From Acorus gramineus (lineage: Eukaryota; Streptophyta; Magnoliopsida; Acorales; Acoraceae), in contig CM060849.1 in the NCBI GenBank assembly GCA_030737835.1, positions 4,340,001 to 4,404,000 of the forward strand: a DNA stretch of 64,000 bases. Direction: 5' to 3'. The notes beneath the pieces were generated by a model. That model was not told the DNA's origin, ran no database searches, and worked only from the letters and a program-made list of their open reading frames with translations. The position numbers and the translations under genes were made by a program. This document shows positions 22,767 to 33,438 of this stretch, piece by piece. Positions within the stretch are counted from its first letter, which is position 1, and the number at the start of each line of letters is the position of its first letter.

Positions 22767-22904
22767 AATATTATAGGGGAGGGGCCTTGCGAGGACAGCG
22801 GTGAGACCCGGGTTAAGGTACTCCGTGTTCCTTGTTTGGTTGTCGGGGTATCCTATAACGGGAACTCACGCCGCCCTCCCGAGTTCTTTCCCCCAATGAT
22901 ATTA
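22767..22904. repeat. Inverted-end module, copy 2 of solo LTR
   Basis: Tips AATATTATAGGGG and CCCCCAATGATATTA; separated from copy 1 by 43 bp. Confidence 0.7.
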
Positions 22905-23261
22905 CAACCTTGCTTTTATTGTACTTATTTCCCCGCATCGTGGTTATGCGCCCTGGAGGAACTCTGAGGAGTTCATGACATTTGAGTTGTAGAGATGTGT
23001 TGTTGGCGGATCCGAGTGGATCATATGCGTATGGATAGGCTGTTCTGTTCTCTTCGTTGGATCCGGTAGAGACTGCCCCAGCGTTAGAAAGGCCGTCCTT
23101 CGGAGGACCCACATCAGTAGGCGCCTCCCGATTTTTGTGACAGACTGTGCTGAAGTTGTGGGTGGAGACCAAGCGGCCTACGGAGTGGAGGAGAGACTAT
23201 CGGTGGACCAAGGGTGACCAACAGCCTAGTCAGTCCCAATATCCTATGTCACCCGTGGTGA

Positions 23262-23285
23262 GGGTGAGGGTGAGGGTGTAGTGGG
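23262..23285 (+). other. Potential G-quadruplex in LTR
   Basis: GGG runs at 23262, 23268, 23274 and 23283 with loops of 3, 3 and 6 bases. Confidence 0.55.
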
Positions 23286-23929
23286 TTGGCGATGAGCAAC
23301 CTACTGGATTTGTCTATGGGTGATTATCAGTCCCAATAGCCTATGTCACCCATTGATGGGTGAGGGTGAGGGTGTGGTGGTTCGGCGGTGTACGAACCAC
23401 TGGAGTATGTTGTTATGTCTTAGAGGCTGGATAAATAATGGAATTGTGGTAAATATCGTCTGTGATGCATGGGTTGTGCCGTTCACTGAGCGTGTGGCTC
23501 ACCCCTCGCATATGTTTTTCCCCAGTGGTCACTGAGCCTGAGCTAGAGCCGGAGCAGCAGTTGGAGCTTTCCGAGGGATTTCTTCAGTAGCGGAGCAGTG
23601 CCACTTTCCGCGAGTGCCAGAGGTTATCAGCATCCCTTCTTGACTGTATGTATTTGATTTCCGTGCTTGGCACGTGTTTGTATATGTTCAGTTGTATTTG
23701 TGTATATTGGCTCTCACAGGACAGATGATTGAGTATCGAGTCTGTAGAATGTTTATTTACAGATTCAGTCTTTTGCTTCCGCATTTGGTGTATATATCAT
23801 GTCAGCCCCTTTGTTGCGTGTGTGTCATTCTAGTTGTTTGTGTATGATATATTATTGACCTCCTGTGTAGATTCTGATATTATATATACACTTACCGCGT
23901 CCCGGGGACGACCGCCCTGGGGTGTGACA

Positions 23930-24795
23930 TAATCAATACAAAGACGCAGCGAACCGTCCTTCTTCCGAACGAACAAAACAGGGGCTCCCCACGGAGAAAC
24001 ACTCGGACGTGCGAAGCCCTTCTCAAGCAACTCCTCCAACTGCTCCTTGAGCACCTTCAGCTCTGCTGGGGCCATCTGGTACGGAGCTCTCAAAATTGGC
24101 TCGGTCCCCGGAATTAGATTAATCTCAAACTCGATCGCGCGATCCGGCGGTAATCCCGGAAGATCATCGGGGAAAACCTCCGGATATTCTGCCACGACCG
24201 GAGTCTGACTGATATCTGCCCGCAGTGGTGCATCCTCCTCAGAAATATACGCCAGAAAAACCTCACATCCTCCCTGAAGGAGTCTCCACGCCTAGATGGA
24301 TGACACGAACCCCAAAGGGGCTATGTCCCGATCGCCCACGAACTGGAAAGATCTCTGACCCGGAAGGTGGAAAGACACCGACTTCGCAAAACAGTCGATA
24401 CTGGCGTGACTAGCTGAGAGCCAATCCATTCCCAGGATGGCATCGAAGTCCGTCATGGCGAGCTCTACCAACTCTACTGGAAACTCATGCTCCGCAATCG
24501 CCACGGTACACCCCTGGTAAACAGAACGGAGGAGAATACGGTCTCCGACGGGCAATGATATCTCTAGCATAACATCAAGAGGGGCGGACACCACGCCCAT
24601 CCGTCTCGCGAAAACGGGAGACACGAACGAGTGCGTGGCTCCGGAATCAAATAACACATATGCAAGGAGCTGGGAGATCAAAACAATACCTCGGACCACG
24701 CTACCCGAAGCCTGCGCCTCCTCGGCTGTAAGTGCTGCAACACGACCCTGAACAAGCTGCGGCTGAGGAGCAAGGGCACGCCTCGCAGGCTGCAC
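23930..24795 (-). pseudogene. pol: Element E protease and RT N-terminus
   Basis: Minus strand. 24795-24292: protease with [14 protein letters not shown] and [19 protein letters not shown]; a TAG (24292-24294), CAG in element B, ends this frame. 24195-23935: the RT fingers, [47 protein letters not shown] and [21 protein letters not shown], cut there by the nested LTR. Protease would free the pol enzymes; RT continues left of the LTR at 20870. Confidence 0.9.
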
Positions 24796-26076
24796 TGGCT
24801 GCCTCCTCTGGTCAACTCGGCCACCCTGTGGCTGCTGCTGCTGACGCTGTGGCTGCTGCTGCTGGCACGGCTGCTGCTGCTGCAGTGCTGCTGTTGGTGC
24901 ACACAGGGTCGGCCAGCATCAGGGCAATTATATAAAATATGCCTGATGCGCTGGCAATGGTAACAGCCCCACGTCTCCGGTTGCCTGGCCTGGACTGGTA
25001 CTGCCGCAATGGGTGCTGGACCTCACGCTGGCACCACATCGACTGGAGTAGCGACGACCGCTCTGACTGATCAAAGCGGGGCCGCTTCTTCTTGTGATGT
25101 CTCTGGTTCTGGCTCGTGGGGGGCCTCTGGTCTACAGAAGGGGTTGGAACCGCCAAAGGGACCCCAAGGTCTCGCTCGACTGTCTTCGCACGAGACACCA
25201 AGTCTGAGTACCTCGGGAATACCTGTGAGGTGACATGCACCCGGATGGTGCTAATGAGACCCATCTCGAAACGACGGCATCGCATCTCCTCATCCATCAC
25301 CAAGGCGGGGGCGAACCGGGAAAGCCTCGTGAAACGTGTGGAGTAATCAGCGACTGACATGGAGCCCTGCGTCAGCTGCTCGAACTCTCGCATCACGATC
25401 TGGCGTGTCAAAAACGGGAAGTACTCCTCCAGAAAGTATCTTCGAAACCTAGCCCATAGAAGTCGCTCCACTCCCTCGGGGATGTCCACCGATCGGTAGC
25501 CCACCAGTCGGCGGCGCTACCCTTCAGCATGAAGGTGGCCAGTGAGACACGCTGGCGGTCGGTGCAGTGCATGGTCGAGAAGATCTTGTCTACCTCCATC
25601 AACCAACGCTCAGGGGCAAGGGGGTCCGCCGTCTGGCCATGGAACTCGGGAGGGTGGAGCTTCAGAAAGGCGGTGAGGCAGCTCTGATGCACTCGTGCAG
25701 CAGCCTCTAGCTCCACCTCCCTCTCCAAGGGATCCTGAACTCCCACCGCCGGAATCACCACAGGGACAGGGGGTACCTCGGGCACCACCGGTGGATTTGC
25801 CACCAAGGGGACCTGTGGAACTTCCTCGCACGCCGGCCGTAGCTCATGGATCTCTCGTGCCTGATCAGCTAACGCCCTAGTCTGGGCCTCCAGTGCCCTA
25901 GTCTGAGTCTCCACTAGATCTTCTATACGAGCGTAAGCACGCTCACATGCAGGAGGCTCCTGCGCTGGTCCTGGCCCAATAGCTGAGGACCCTCTAGACT
26001 CCTCGCCTCTGGTAGGTTCAGAAACCTCCAAGGGCTGAGGGGGACCACGTCCACGCGTTCCTCTGCGAGGACGCAT
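24796..26076 (-). pseudogene. gag: Element E gag
   Basis: Minus strand, start ATG at 26076 (MRPRRGTRGRGPPQP, matching MPPRRGRRGRGPSR in B and C). It runs through a coiled-coil-like part (LVETQTRALEAQTRALADQA), a Pro/Val-rich linker, capsid block LKLHPPEFHG and ERWLMEVDKIFSTM, to AADWWA near 25500, where a frameshift occurs. Frame 25504-24812 carries YFLEEYFPF, MREFEQLTQGSMSVADYS and RFAPALVMDEE, with a second shift after RPRFDQS; the knuckle region and a Gln-rich tail (about 24820-24890) lie beyond. Particle protein; not translatable as one chain. Confidence 0.9.
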
Positions 26077-26172
26077 ATCAGCAACCTAAGAAAACAGACA
26101 CTAGGATCAGAATACTCACATAGAAATCCTAGGACTCATCTCTACGAAAACAATTGGCTCTGACAGGACCAG

Positions 26173-26184
26173 GCTCTGATACCA
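26173..26184 (-). other. Primer-binding site of element E
   Basis: The minus strand reads TGGTATCAGAGC, complementary to the 3' end of initiator tRNA-Met, six bases from the LTR. Confidence 0.93.
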
Positions 26185-26189
26185 ACTTT

Positions 26190-28771
26190 TGTCACGCCCC
26201 AGGGCGGCCGTCCCCGATACGTGGCAAATATATATAATATCAGCAGTCTATACAGGAGATCAATAACATACTCTAAACAACATAAAAAATGACAACACAA
26301 TCAATAATGTAGCTGACATAATATATATATACATATAGCGGAAGCTTAAACGACTGAGTCTGAGTCTGTAATTCAAAGACATATTACAGACCCGAATACA
26401 TAATCAACTGTCCTGTGAGAGCCAATATAAACAAAGACATCCAATACAAGTGTTGTGCCCAAGCACGGATAACAATACATACAAGCAAGAAGGGGATGCT
26501 GATGGCCTCTCACTCGCAGAACCCAAAACGTGACGCTGCTCCGCTACTGTTGTGGTGCCTCGGGGAGCTCCTCCTTCAGATCCGACTCAGATACAACTGG
26601 AGGAAAAGAATATGCGAGGGGTGAGCCACACGCTCAGTGAATGGCACAATCTATGCAACACAACTCATATTAACCTTAAAATAATTAAAGTCCCTAAACG
26701 GGAGTAACTACACAAGCTAGTGGGTCGTAACATCACCGACCCACCCCACCCTCACCCTCACCCTTTAAGGGGTGACATGGGCCTTTTGGGACAGACTAGA
26801 CTGCTCTCCACCCTTGGTCCACCGGTAGCCTCTCCCACACTCCATAGCCTCTACCTGGTATACTCCCACGATCAGCACCCTCTGACGCATCGGAGGTACC
26901 TACAGATGGGAGCCCTCTGTCAGGACAGCTTTCCAACGCCGGGGAGTCCCTACTCGGATCCAACGAAGGGGAGAAAACAGCCTACCCACACGGATACGAT
27001 CCTCTTGGATCCGTCGACAACGATTCCTAACATTTCTAATGTCATGAATTCTCAAGAATTCCTCCAGGGCGCATAACTAAGATGCGGGGAAACATATATT
27101 ATAACAACAAGGTTATAATATTCTCTAAGGCATGCTTGAAACGATATATTCTCATTTTGATTTAAATAAATTAACCTAAATGGGAAACATGCGTAGGCCA
27201 AGGCTTTCCGAGCATGGGACATGGTGCCTAGGCATGTATGGGCCTCTATACATGATATATGGATGCATATCCCTAGCATACAATGTCTAATATGGCATGG
27301 TTACATCATATTAAAACATGCATTACATAGTTTTTCATTTAGCACAAGTTAATATACAATTATGGTGCCCCAGGGGAGGGCAATGCACGCCTACATGCAT
27401 CGAACGCCTCCCTACTGGGTTGGATTGACCCACTGACCGAAACCCGGGTCGTTGCGTGACCGTTCACCAAGATCTGCAAGACATGGGCATTCAATATGGT
27501 GAGTAAACTACACAATACACATGAAATTTACTAGAAATACCCAATTACTCGGACAAGCATGCATACGGACTCGCACGCATGCGAGCACGCACGTACGCAC
27601 GCGAGTCCGAGTGCCCCGACACCTACCCGAACCCTCGGGCAGCCACAAGCATGGCCCCCTGCACGCGCACGCACGAATGCCCACGCACGCATGCGCCCCA
27701 GCACCCCGGGCGCACTGCCGCGCCCCTGCCCACGCGCCCAGAAGCGCTGCAGCGCGCGCGCGCCCGCGCGCACACCGCGTCCAGCCCGCGCGTACCCGCG
27801 CGCACTGCGCCCCCGCGCAGCACCCCGCGCGCACTACCGCTCGCGCGCCCGCCAGTGCGCCCGTCTGCGCGCGCAGTCACGCGCGCGCCCGAACCCCTCC
27901 CACCCCCTCCTCAGCTCTCCTACTCCCCCTACCACCCATGCAAGGCATGCTTGACCACTTATAAACCCTAACAATCATCTAAACAAAGCTAAGGGAGGAG
28001 GAGGACTTACCCAAGGAGAGGAAGAACAAGGGGGGGGGGAACTCGGGTGCCCTTTGCGCACCAAACCACCACAACCGCCACCACCAAGACCACCACCTCC
28101 TAAGCCACTCTTAAGCCCTAAAAATGGCTGAAACAGGGGTGGAGGAAGCCATGAGAGGGAGATAGAGAAAAGCGAAAACAAAACAAACACCATGCAAAGG
28201 TAGATCACACTCTTACCTTCACTTCTCCTCTCTAGGGTTTTCTTCTTCTTCTTCTTCTACTACCTCTAATGGAACAAAAGAAGAAGAGGGAGTGATGGAG
28301 TGTGTGAGAGAGAGATGGAGATGGGGAAGAAGGGGGACGCCTAGGTATAGTAACACACACACACACACACACTCACACACTTATGAACAATTAGGGTTAG
28401 TGGTGGTTGACTCAACCACACAAAAAAACAAAACTATTTGACCAAGTCAATGGTCAAATTTGACTTGGTCCAAGTCTTCTTGACTTGGTCAAGTCCCCCC
28501 TTTGACATTCCAACTCGGTCAAAACCTGGATACGATTCAGAACTGCCAAATTCTAAAACGTTACCGGAATTCGATGAAATTTTCGTGAGTGGCTCGAAAT
28601 GGCACCAGGACTCATAATGTGCAGTTAGATTTTCAATCGGAGTTCTCAAGCTCATGCAGATAGCTAAAAGTCTAAAATTTTAGCAGTTCCGATCGAAAAA
28701 AAAAAAAATTGGAAAACTGCTAAAAATGTCCCAAAGGTGACCAAAAGGCTAAAAGTGACACATATATAACA
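26190..28771 (-). mobile_element. Element E 5' LTR
   Basis: TGTCACGCCCC to CATATATAACA, 2582 bp, sister of 15578-18195. GC-rich block about 27560-27900; AC microsatellite about 28352-28372. It has TTGCAG where the left LTR has TTAAAG before the exon-like segment. Confidence 0.95.
27438..27473 (-). other. Exon-like 36-nt segment, E 5' LTR
   Basis: Minus strand: GTCTTGCAG before, GTCAGTGG after; reads LGERSRNDPGF in the frame shared with other copies. Confidence 0.5.
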
Positions 28772-28776
28772 GTTAT

Positions 28777-29123
28777 GCTACAAGTTCTCTACCTGCCCCA
28801 ACGAGACACACCGGTTCTTCCTTGCACCAAATCGGGACCGACGCCTCTTGTTCAAGCTGCCCAATGAGGACCATGGGCGGAAGGAGGATGTGGTCACCGT
28901 GAGGGGGGCGTGGTAGTGCCCGGTCACCGAGGTGCCAGCCGTGCCCATGAGGTTACGTGAGTATTCGACCTTGAACCATTTTTCTTTTCTCTATTTCCAA
29001 ACTCGTGACGTGCATGGAATTGTTTCATGCAGTACGTCTTGACCTAGAGGTGGAGCTTTCCGACCATCGCGTCGGCTTCATGGATGATGTGGTGATCCTT
29101 GCGTGCGTTTCCCTCATCTAGGA
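28777..29123 (+). pseudogene. Antisense gene of second Tat unit, 3' part
   Basis: Continues the frame broken at 15577: FFLAPNRDRRLLFKLP, EDHGRKEDVVTVRGAW, then a TAG. This parallels the YYLRARPG...GW...LSGPW order of the first aORF. An intron candidate is 28957-29032 (GTGAGT...CATGCAG); after it LDLEVELSDHRVGFMDDVV stays open to TAG 29119-29121. Remnant F begins at 29124. The rest of this Tat unit (pol, gag) is not seen to the right. Confidence 0.5.
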
Positions 29124-30841
29124 TGTGATGACCCATGCCAAAACACCGACATGTGCACGCCACCTAAGCTCTGATACCAACTGTGACGACCCATGCCCAA
29201 AACACTGGCACGAGCACGTCACATGCTTCAAAACTCACCATTTTCTTTTCTTCTTCTTACATCGAAATATCCACCCTATATAATCTCATATGATAAAAAC
29301 CCTGGGATAACATGTAATCATCAATATATATATAATCACCTACATAAACCTTCTGCTGCGTGACTCTGATACAACATTTAATCAATCATATACATAATCA
29401 CCCATATCACAACATGCCCAGGAAAGTTTAAGCAGTCAACAGAGCATCTAATACACCTCATATACAGTGATCCATATATATACAGAACCGCTAGACCAAC
29501 CTCTACCAAAACTAATTATATACAGATCCACAACATCAAAAATATACATATCTATATATATATACCTATCACCAACCGGACGTGACAACAAAAGAAGACA
29601 AAGTCAAACACCCAGAAGCCCCCGCCTCTACTCTACAAAAATAGGAAAAATAGAATAGAATGAGTGAAAGATGCTCAGTAAGTAACCCCGACATTCCACG
29701 CATGATTAAACCAAAGGTGAAGCTCAAATAGAATGGAATACCAACTCAACATCTCAATAAACATGAGGCCAACTAATAAATACCCAATGAAACCACTGTA
29801 TGATTACCAGCAGAGAAAAGAAATAACGTTGCTGATAAACTCATCAATGAACAAAGAATGAATACACGACCTAACTCGTCACAACTGGTAATATCAACAA
29901 ATATCTCGAGGTGCATCACCAATGGACTGAGAGAAGATACTCTGAAATGACCAATCATACTAGAAAGGAGATGCACTAATATCACATCAATCAGAGGAAT
30001 ACCAATCATATCACTGACTCTCGTTGTGGCCCTAATATCACATCAAATACTACTCATATCACTGACACTTGTTATGACCACTCGAAAAGTCCACAACGCT
30101 CAACGAATAGGGAAATAACAAACTATGTCCAGTGTGCATAGGGATGACCATCTCCAAGACCCCCATCCTGGCCACCTCGTCATCTGAGACGTCCACAATA
30201 AAAACCTCGTGCGTGGCCCTCGGAACGTCAACCGCAACATCACTACCTGGCCCCTTGCCGTCCAGGCATGGTAGGGTATTCTCCCGCCCCGCCACTGGAC
30301 CCTGTACATACTCATGCGCACTAAGGAGCCCAAAATGTAAGGTCTATGATCATCCACCCCCATGCACCCAACAAGGCACAAGCACATCATAAGGCTCTAT
30401 GGTCGGACAACACAATCAGACTGATCATAGAGACAAACCGAATAATTAGAATGTAAACAACAGGATCATAGACGGCTCACAATACTCACAAGTCGATTAT
30501 ATGTTCAGGAGAATCAATAATGCACACTCTGAAGATATAACTGAAATAATAATGAACATTCAATCTCAACAGCAAAATATTAATAATGATTAACAAGGAA
30601 ACAAATATCCACAACGAATATTTCAAGAATAAATTGATCAATAATAAGAATATTCAAAATCTTGAACAACCACAAGACCAACAAAAGCGATCGAAAGAGA
30701 CAACATCAGTAAAGTGTGGAATGGAATGGAACAAGCGGATAACAAGTTGCTTACAACAATACAATGTGGAATGGTACAAGACAAACCAATATGGATCGGG
30801 TTACTTACCTCGCAATTCATAACCTCAAACTGGACTCACCC
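29124..30841 (-). mobile_element. Remnant F: LTR tip, primer site and LTR of another retroelement
   Basis: A 40-bp LTR tip (TGTGATGACCCATGCC..., 29124-29156) is followed by a minus-strand primer site GCTCTGATACCA (29168-29179) and then a longer LTR starting TGTGACGACCCATGCCC at 29182. The two tips align, so nearly the whole internal region and one LTR were deleted. The right LTR end is not clear; AT-rich sequence runs to 30841 where the next LTR starts. Frames at 30059-30390 look spurious or too degraded to name. Confidence 0.55.
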
Positions 30842-32112
30842 TGTTATGCCTGTGTCATTTGGAGCCATTTCGGTTAAGCCTTGGTCACATCTGGGTCATT
30901 CAGGGCCCTTTTCTTTTTTGATCGGAGTCGCTAAAATTTTGGCTTTTAGCTACCTGCGGGAGTTGGAATACACTGATTGAAAATCTAACTGCATATTATG
31001 GGTCCTGGTACCATTTTGTACTACCCATAAAAATTTCATCAAATTCCGGTAACATTTTGAAAAATATGCAGTTCCGAATCGCATCCGGGTTTGGCCGTTA
31101 CTGGGTTTCGGTGGGTGAGATATTTTTGAGTGTGTGGTGCTTCTCCGCACGCTTCCCAATAAAGCAAAAATGTGTGGTTGAGTGAGGGTGAACCTAACCC
31201 TAACCTCACCACCCCCTTATGGTCACCCCTAGACACTATTTGGGCATGAAAATGACCTTTTTGCCCTCTCTCTCTCTCCCCCTCTCTCCCAATTCGTGGA
31301 TCTCTCTTTCTCTCCCTCTCTTGGTCTCTTTTTCCCCTCTTTGTGTGTGGAGAAGGAGGAGGAAGAAGCAAAAGAAGGAGAAGGTGAAGGAGGAAGAGCA
31401 AGGTGTGTGTGTGTGTGTGGGTGCCTTTGTTGTTGTTGTTGATTCTCCTCTCTCTAGCTCCCTTTTATGCCCCTTCTTTCCTCTGTTTTTCAGCCAAGAA
31501 GGGCTGGTGGAGAGGCTGAAGAGGAGGTGTTGTGGTGGTGGTGGTTGAGGTGGTCGTGGGTGCGTCGAGAGCCCCGCATCTCCCTCTTTCCCTTCCCCTC
31601 TTTTGGTAAGTCCTTTTCCCCTTCTTTTCTAATTTTTAATGGCTGTTGGGATGGTTGGGGAGGTCTTGCATGCTAGGTAGATGAGTTAGGGTGTGTGAGG
31701 GGGTTTGGGGAGGGGTGTTGGGTGGCTGGGCGCGCGCGCGGGTCTGTCCGGGCGTGTGAGGGCGTGCGCACGGGGTGTTGGCGAGCGGGCGTGTGAGGGC
31801 GTGTGCGCGGGGTGTTGGTAGGCGCGCGGTGCGCGCAGACCGTGCGCGCAAGTGCGCGCGTGCGGGGCAGAGTGTCAAGGCGCGTGTAGGGCGCCAGCAG
31901 GCTCGGGGGCACGTGCACGCGCTTGCAGGGGCACACGCGGGGCTGCCCAGGGGCTCGGGTAGGTGCTGGGGCACTCGGGCATGCGTGCGTACGCGCGTGC
32001 TCGCATGCGTGCGAGCCCATATGCGTGCATGTCTAAGTCTTTGGCATTTCTAGTAATTTCTAAGTGTTATAATGTGATGTTACTCACCAAATTTGATACC
32101 CTTACCTTGCAG

Positions 32113-32149
32113 ATCTCGTTGGATGGGATGCGCGAGGTCCCGGGTTGTG
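32113..32149 (+). other. Exon-like 37-nt segment, A LTR
   Basis: TTACCTTGCAG before and GTGAGTGG after, the same length as in the solo LTR at 7632-7668. A donor-like TTTTGGTAAGT lies upstream near 31600. Confidence 0.45.
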
Positions 32150-32490
32150 GTGAGTGGTTTGATCCAATCCCCCCCCCCCTCGAGATGCGCTCGACGCGCG
32201 TAGTCATGTGTCGCGCATCAATGGGGCATCCTAGCTATACTACTTGTGTAGATAAGTAGTATGGCCATGCTTAAACTATAATATGTTAGATATCTTGCAT
32301 GCTAGGCTTATATTGCATGTATTGTATCCATGTATGAATGACTGTATCGCATGCGCCTCTCTAGTATGGGCATGTATTTTTTGTAATGTGTATGGATGTA
32401 TAGAAATGGGCATGTATTTCTATAATACTACTCCCACCATGTTAATAGGAATATCCACCATGATTAAGTCTGGGTTAATAACGGGCACCT

Positions 32491-33290
32491 TGTCACGCCC
32501 CGGGGCGGCCGTCCCCGAGATGTGGCAATAATGAAATATCAGCTATCAATACCTGAGGTCAACAAAGACTCCAACAACAACACACAAGGTGGCAAAGCAA
32601 AGATAATGATAACTGACTGAAAAAAGGAAGCATAAGATATCAATAATGTCTGTAAACCAAAAACATTATTACAGACTTGAATACACAATCACTATCTTGT
32701 GAGAGCCAAGTCTAGTCCAAATAAAATACAACCTATGCCACATGCATGATTTACAATACATAAAATGACTCTAGGACTGCTGACAGCCTCGCACTCGCCA
32801 CCCGTCGGAAGAACGCTCCACGCCCATAAGACCACGCCACAGGGAAGCTCCAGCTCCACGCCCAACACTGCCCCTGAAAAGAAACAGTATGCGAGGGATG
32901 AGCTACAAGCTCAGTGTTGGGTGTGGAGCTGGAGCTTCCCTGTAGCGTAGTCTTATGGGAGTGGAGCGTTCTTCCGACGGGTGGCGAGTGCGAGGCTGTC
33001 AGCAGTCCTAGAGTCATTTTATGTATTGTAAATCATGCATGTGGCACAGGTTGTATTTTATTTGGACTAGGCTTGGCTCTCACAAGATAGTGATTGTGTA
33101 TTCGAGTCTGTAATAATGTTTTTGGTTTACAGACATTATTGATATCTTATGCTTCCGTTTTTCAGTCAGTTATCATTATCTTTGCTTTGCCACCTTGTGT
33201 GTTGTTGTTGGAGTCTTTGTTGACCTCAGGTATTGATAGCTGATATTTCATTATTGCCACGTCTCGGGACGGCCGCCCTGGGGCGTGACA
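32491..33290. repeat. Palindrome, arms about 380 bp
   Basis: Left arm 32491-32869 is the inverse of right arm 32913-33290 with only scattered differences; the 43-bp centre is LTR sequence in minus orientation. Both outer ends are the LTR terminus TGTCACGCC / GGGCGTGACA. Confidence 0.93.
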
Positions 33291-33295
33291 AAAGT

Positions 33296-33307
33296 TGGTA
33301 TCAGAGC
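33296..33307 (+). other. Primer-binding site of element A
   Basis: TGGTATCAGAGC, five bases after the LTR end. Confidence 0.93.
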
Positions 33308-33404
33308 CTGATCCTGTTAGAGCCTAAGTCTAGTCGTATAGATGATGAGTCGTAGGATTGTTATCCGAGTACTCTTATTTTAGAAGTTATCTTAAGTTGC
33401 TGAC

Positions 33405-33438
33405 ATGCCTCCTCGCATCCGTTGACGTGGACGTGACG
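33405..33438 (+). pseudogene. gag: Element A gag start
   Basis: ATGCCTCCTCGCATCC corresponds to the gag start of B and C (MPPR...), with an immediate stop (MPPRIR, TGA). After 34 bases it is joined to LTR sequence of element B. A leader like that of C precedes it. Confidence 0.7.

Larger units (their letters stand above)
20871..23929 (+). mobile_element. Solo LTR, C-type, in element E pol
   Basis: TGTTATATTTG to GGTGTGACA, 3059 bp, with perfect duplication TAATC (20866-20870, 23930-23934). It splits the RT between CIDY and the following residues. TATA at 21132-21143, hairpin 21268-21292, donor-like site at 21459, GC-rich block 21661-22110, exon-like segment 22245-22280, two inverted-end modules, a 97-bp G-rich duplication (from 23232) and the final acceptor at 23525. 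Confidence 0.95.
15578..28771 (-). mobile_element. Element E: Tekay-type chromovirus, complete ends, one nested solo LTR
   Basis: Minus-strand Ty3 element with both LTRs, polypurine tract, gag-pol and primer site. Target duplication GTTAT at 15573-15577 and 28772-28776 is perfect. Without the nested LTR (20871-23929) it is about 10.1 kb. Its two LTRs are very similar by eye, differing by small indels and scattered substitutions, so insertion is fairly recent. It is the best-preserved gag-pol here but still broken by a few frameshifts and one TAG. Confidence 0.95.
30842..33290 (+). mobile_element. Element A 5' LTR, rearranged
   Basis: Starts TGTTATGCCTG and matches the reverse complement of the solo LTR 8928-7290 down to GGGCACCT (32490). 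There it switches to an inverted copy of its own last 400 bp, then turns round and ends normally (GGGGCGTGACA, 33290) with a primer site behind. About 1.7 kb of LTR is missing. GC-rich part 31730-32030. Confidence 0.88.

Noticed and set aside
15200-29123. Host gene with a retrotransposon in an intron
   Set aside because: The pieces resemble the Tat antisense gene and lie directly behind a Tat polypurine tract; element E sits inside the exon frame.
30059-30390. Overlapping 78- to 96-codon frames in remnant F
   Set aside because: Several frames compete on both strands, no motif, and the region is probably LTR.
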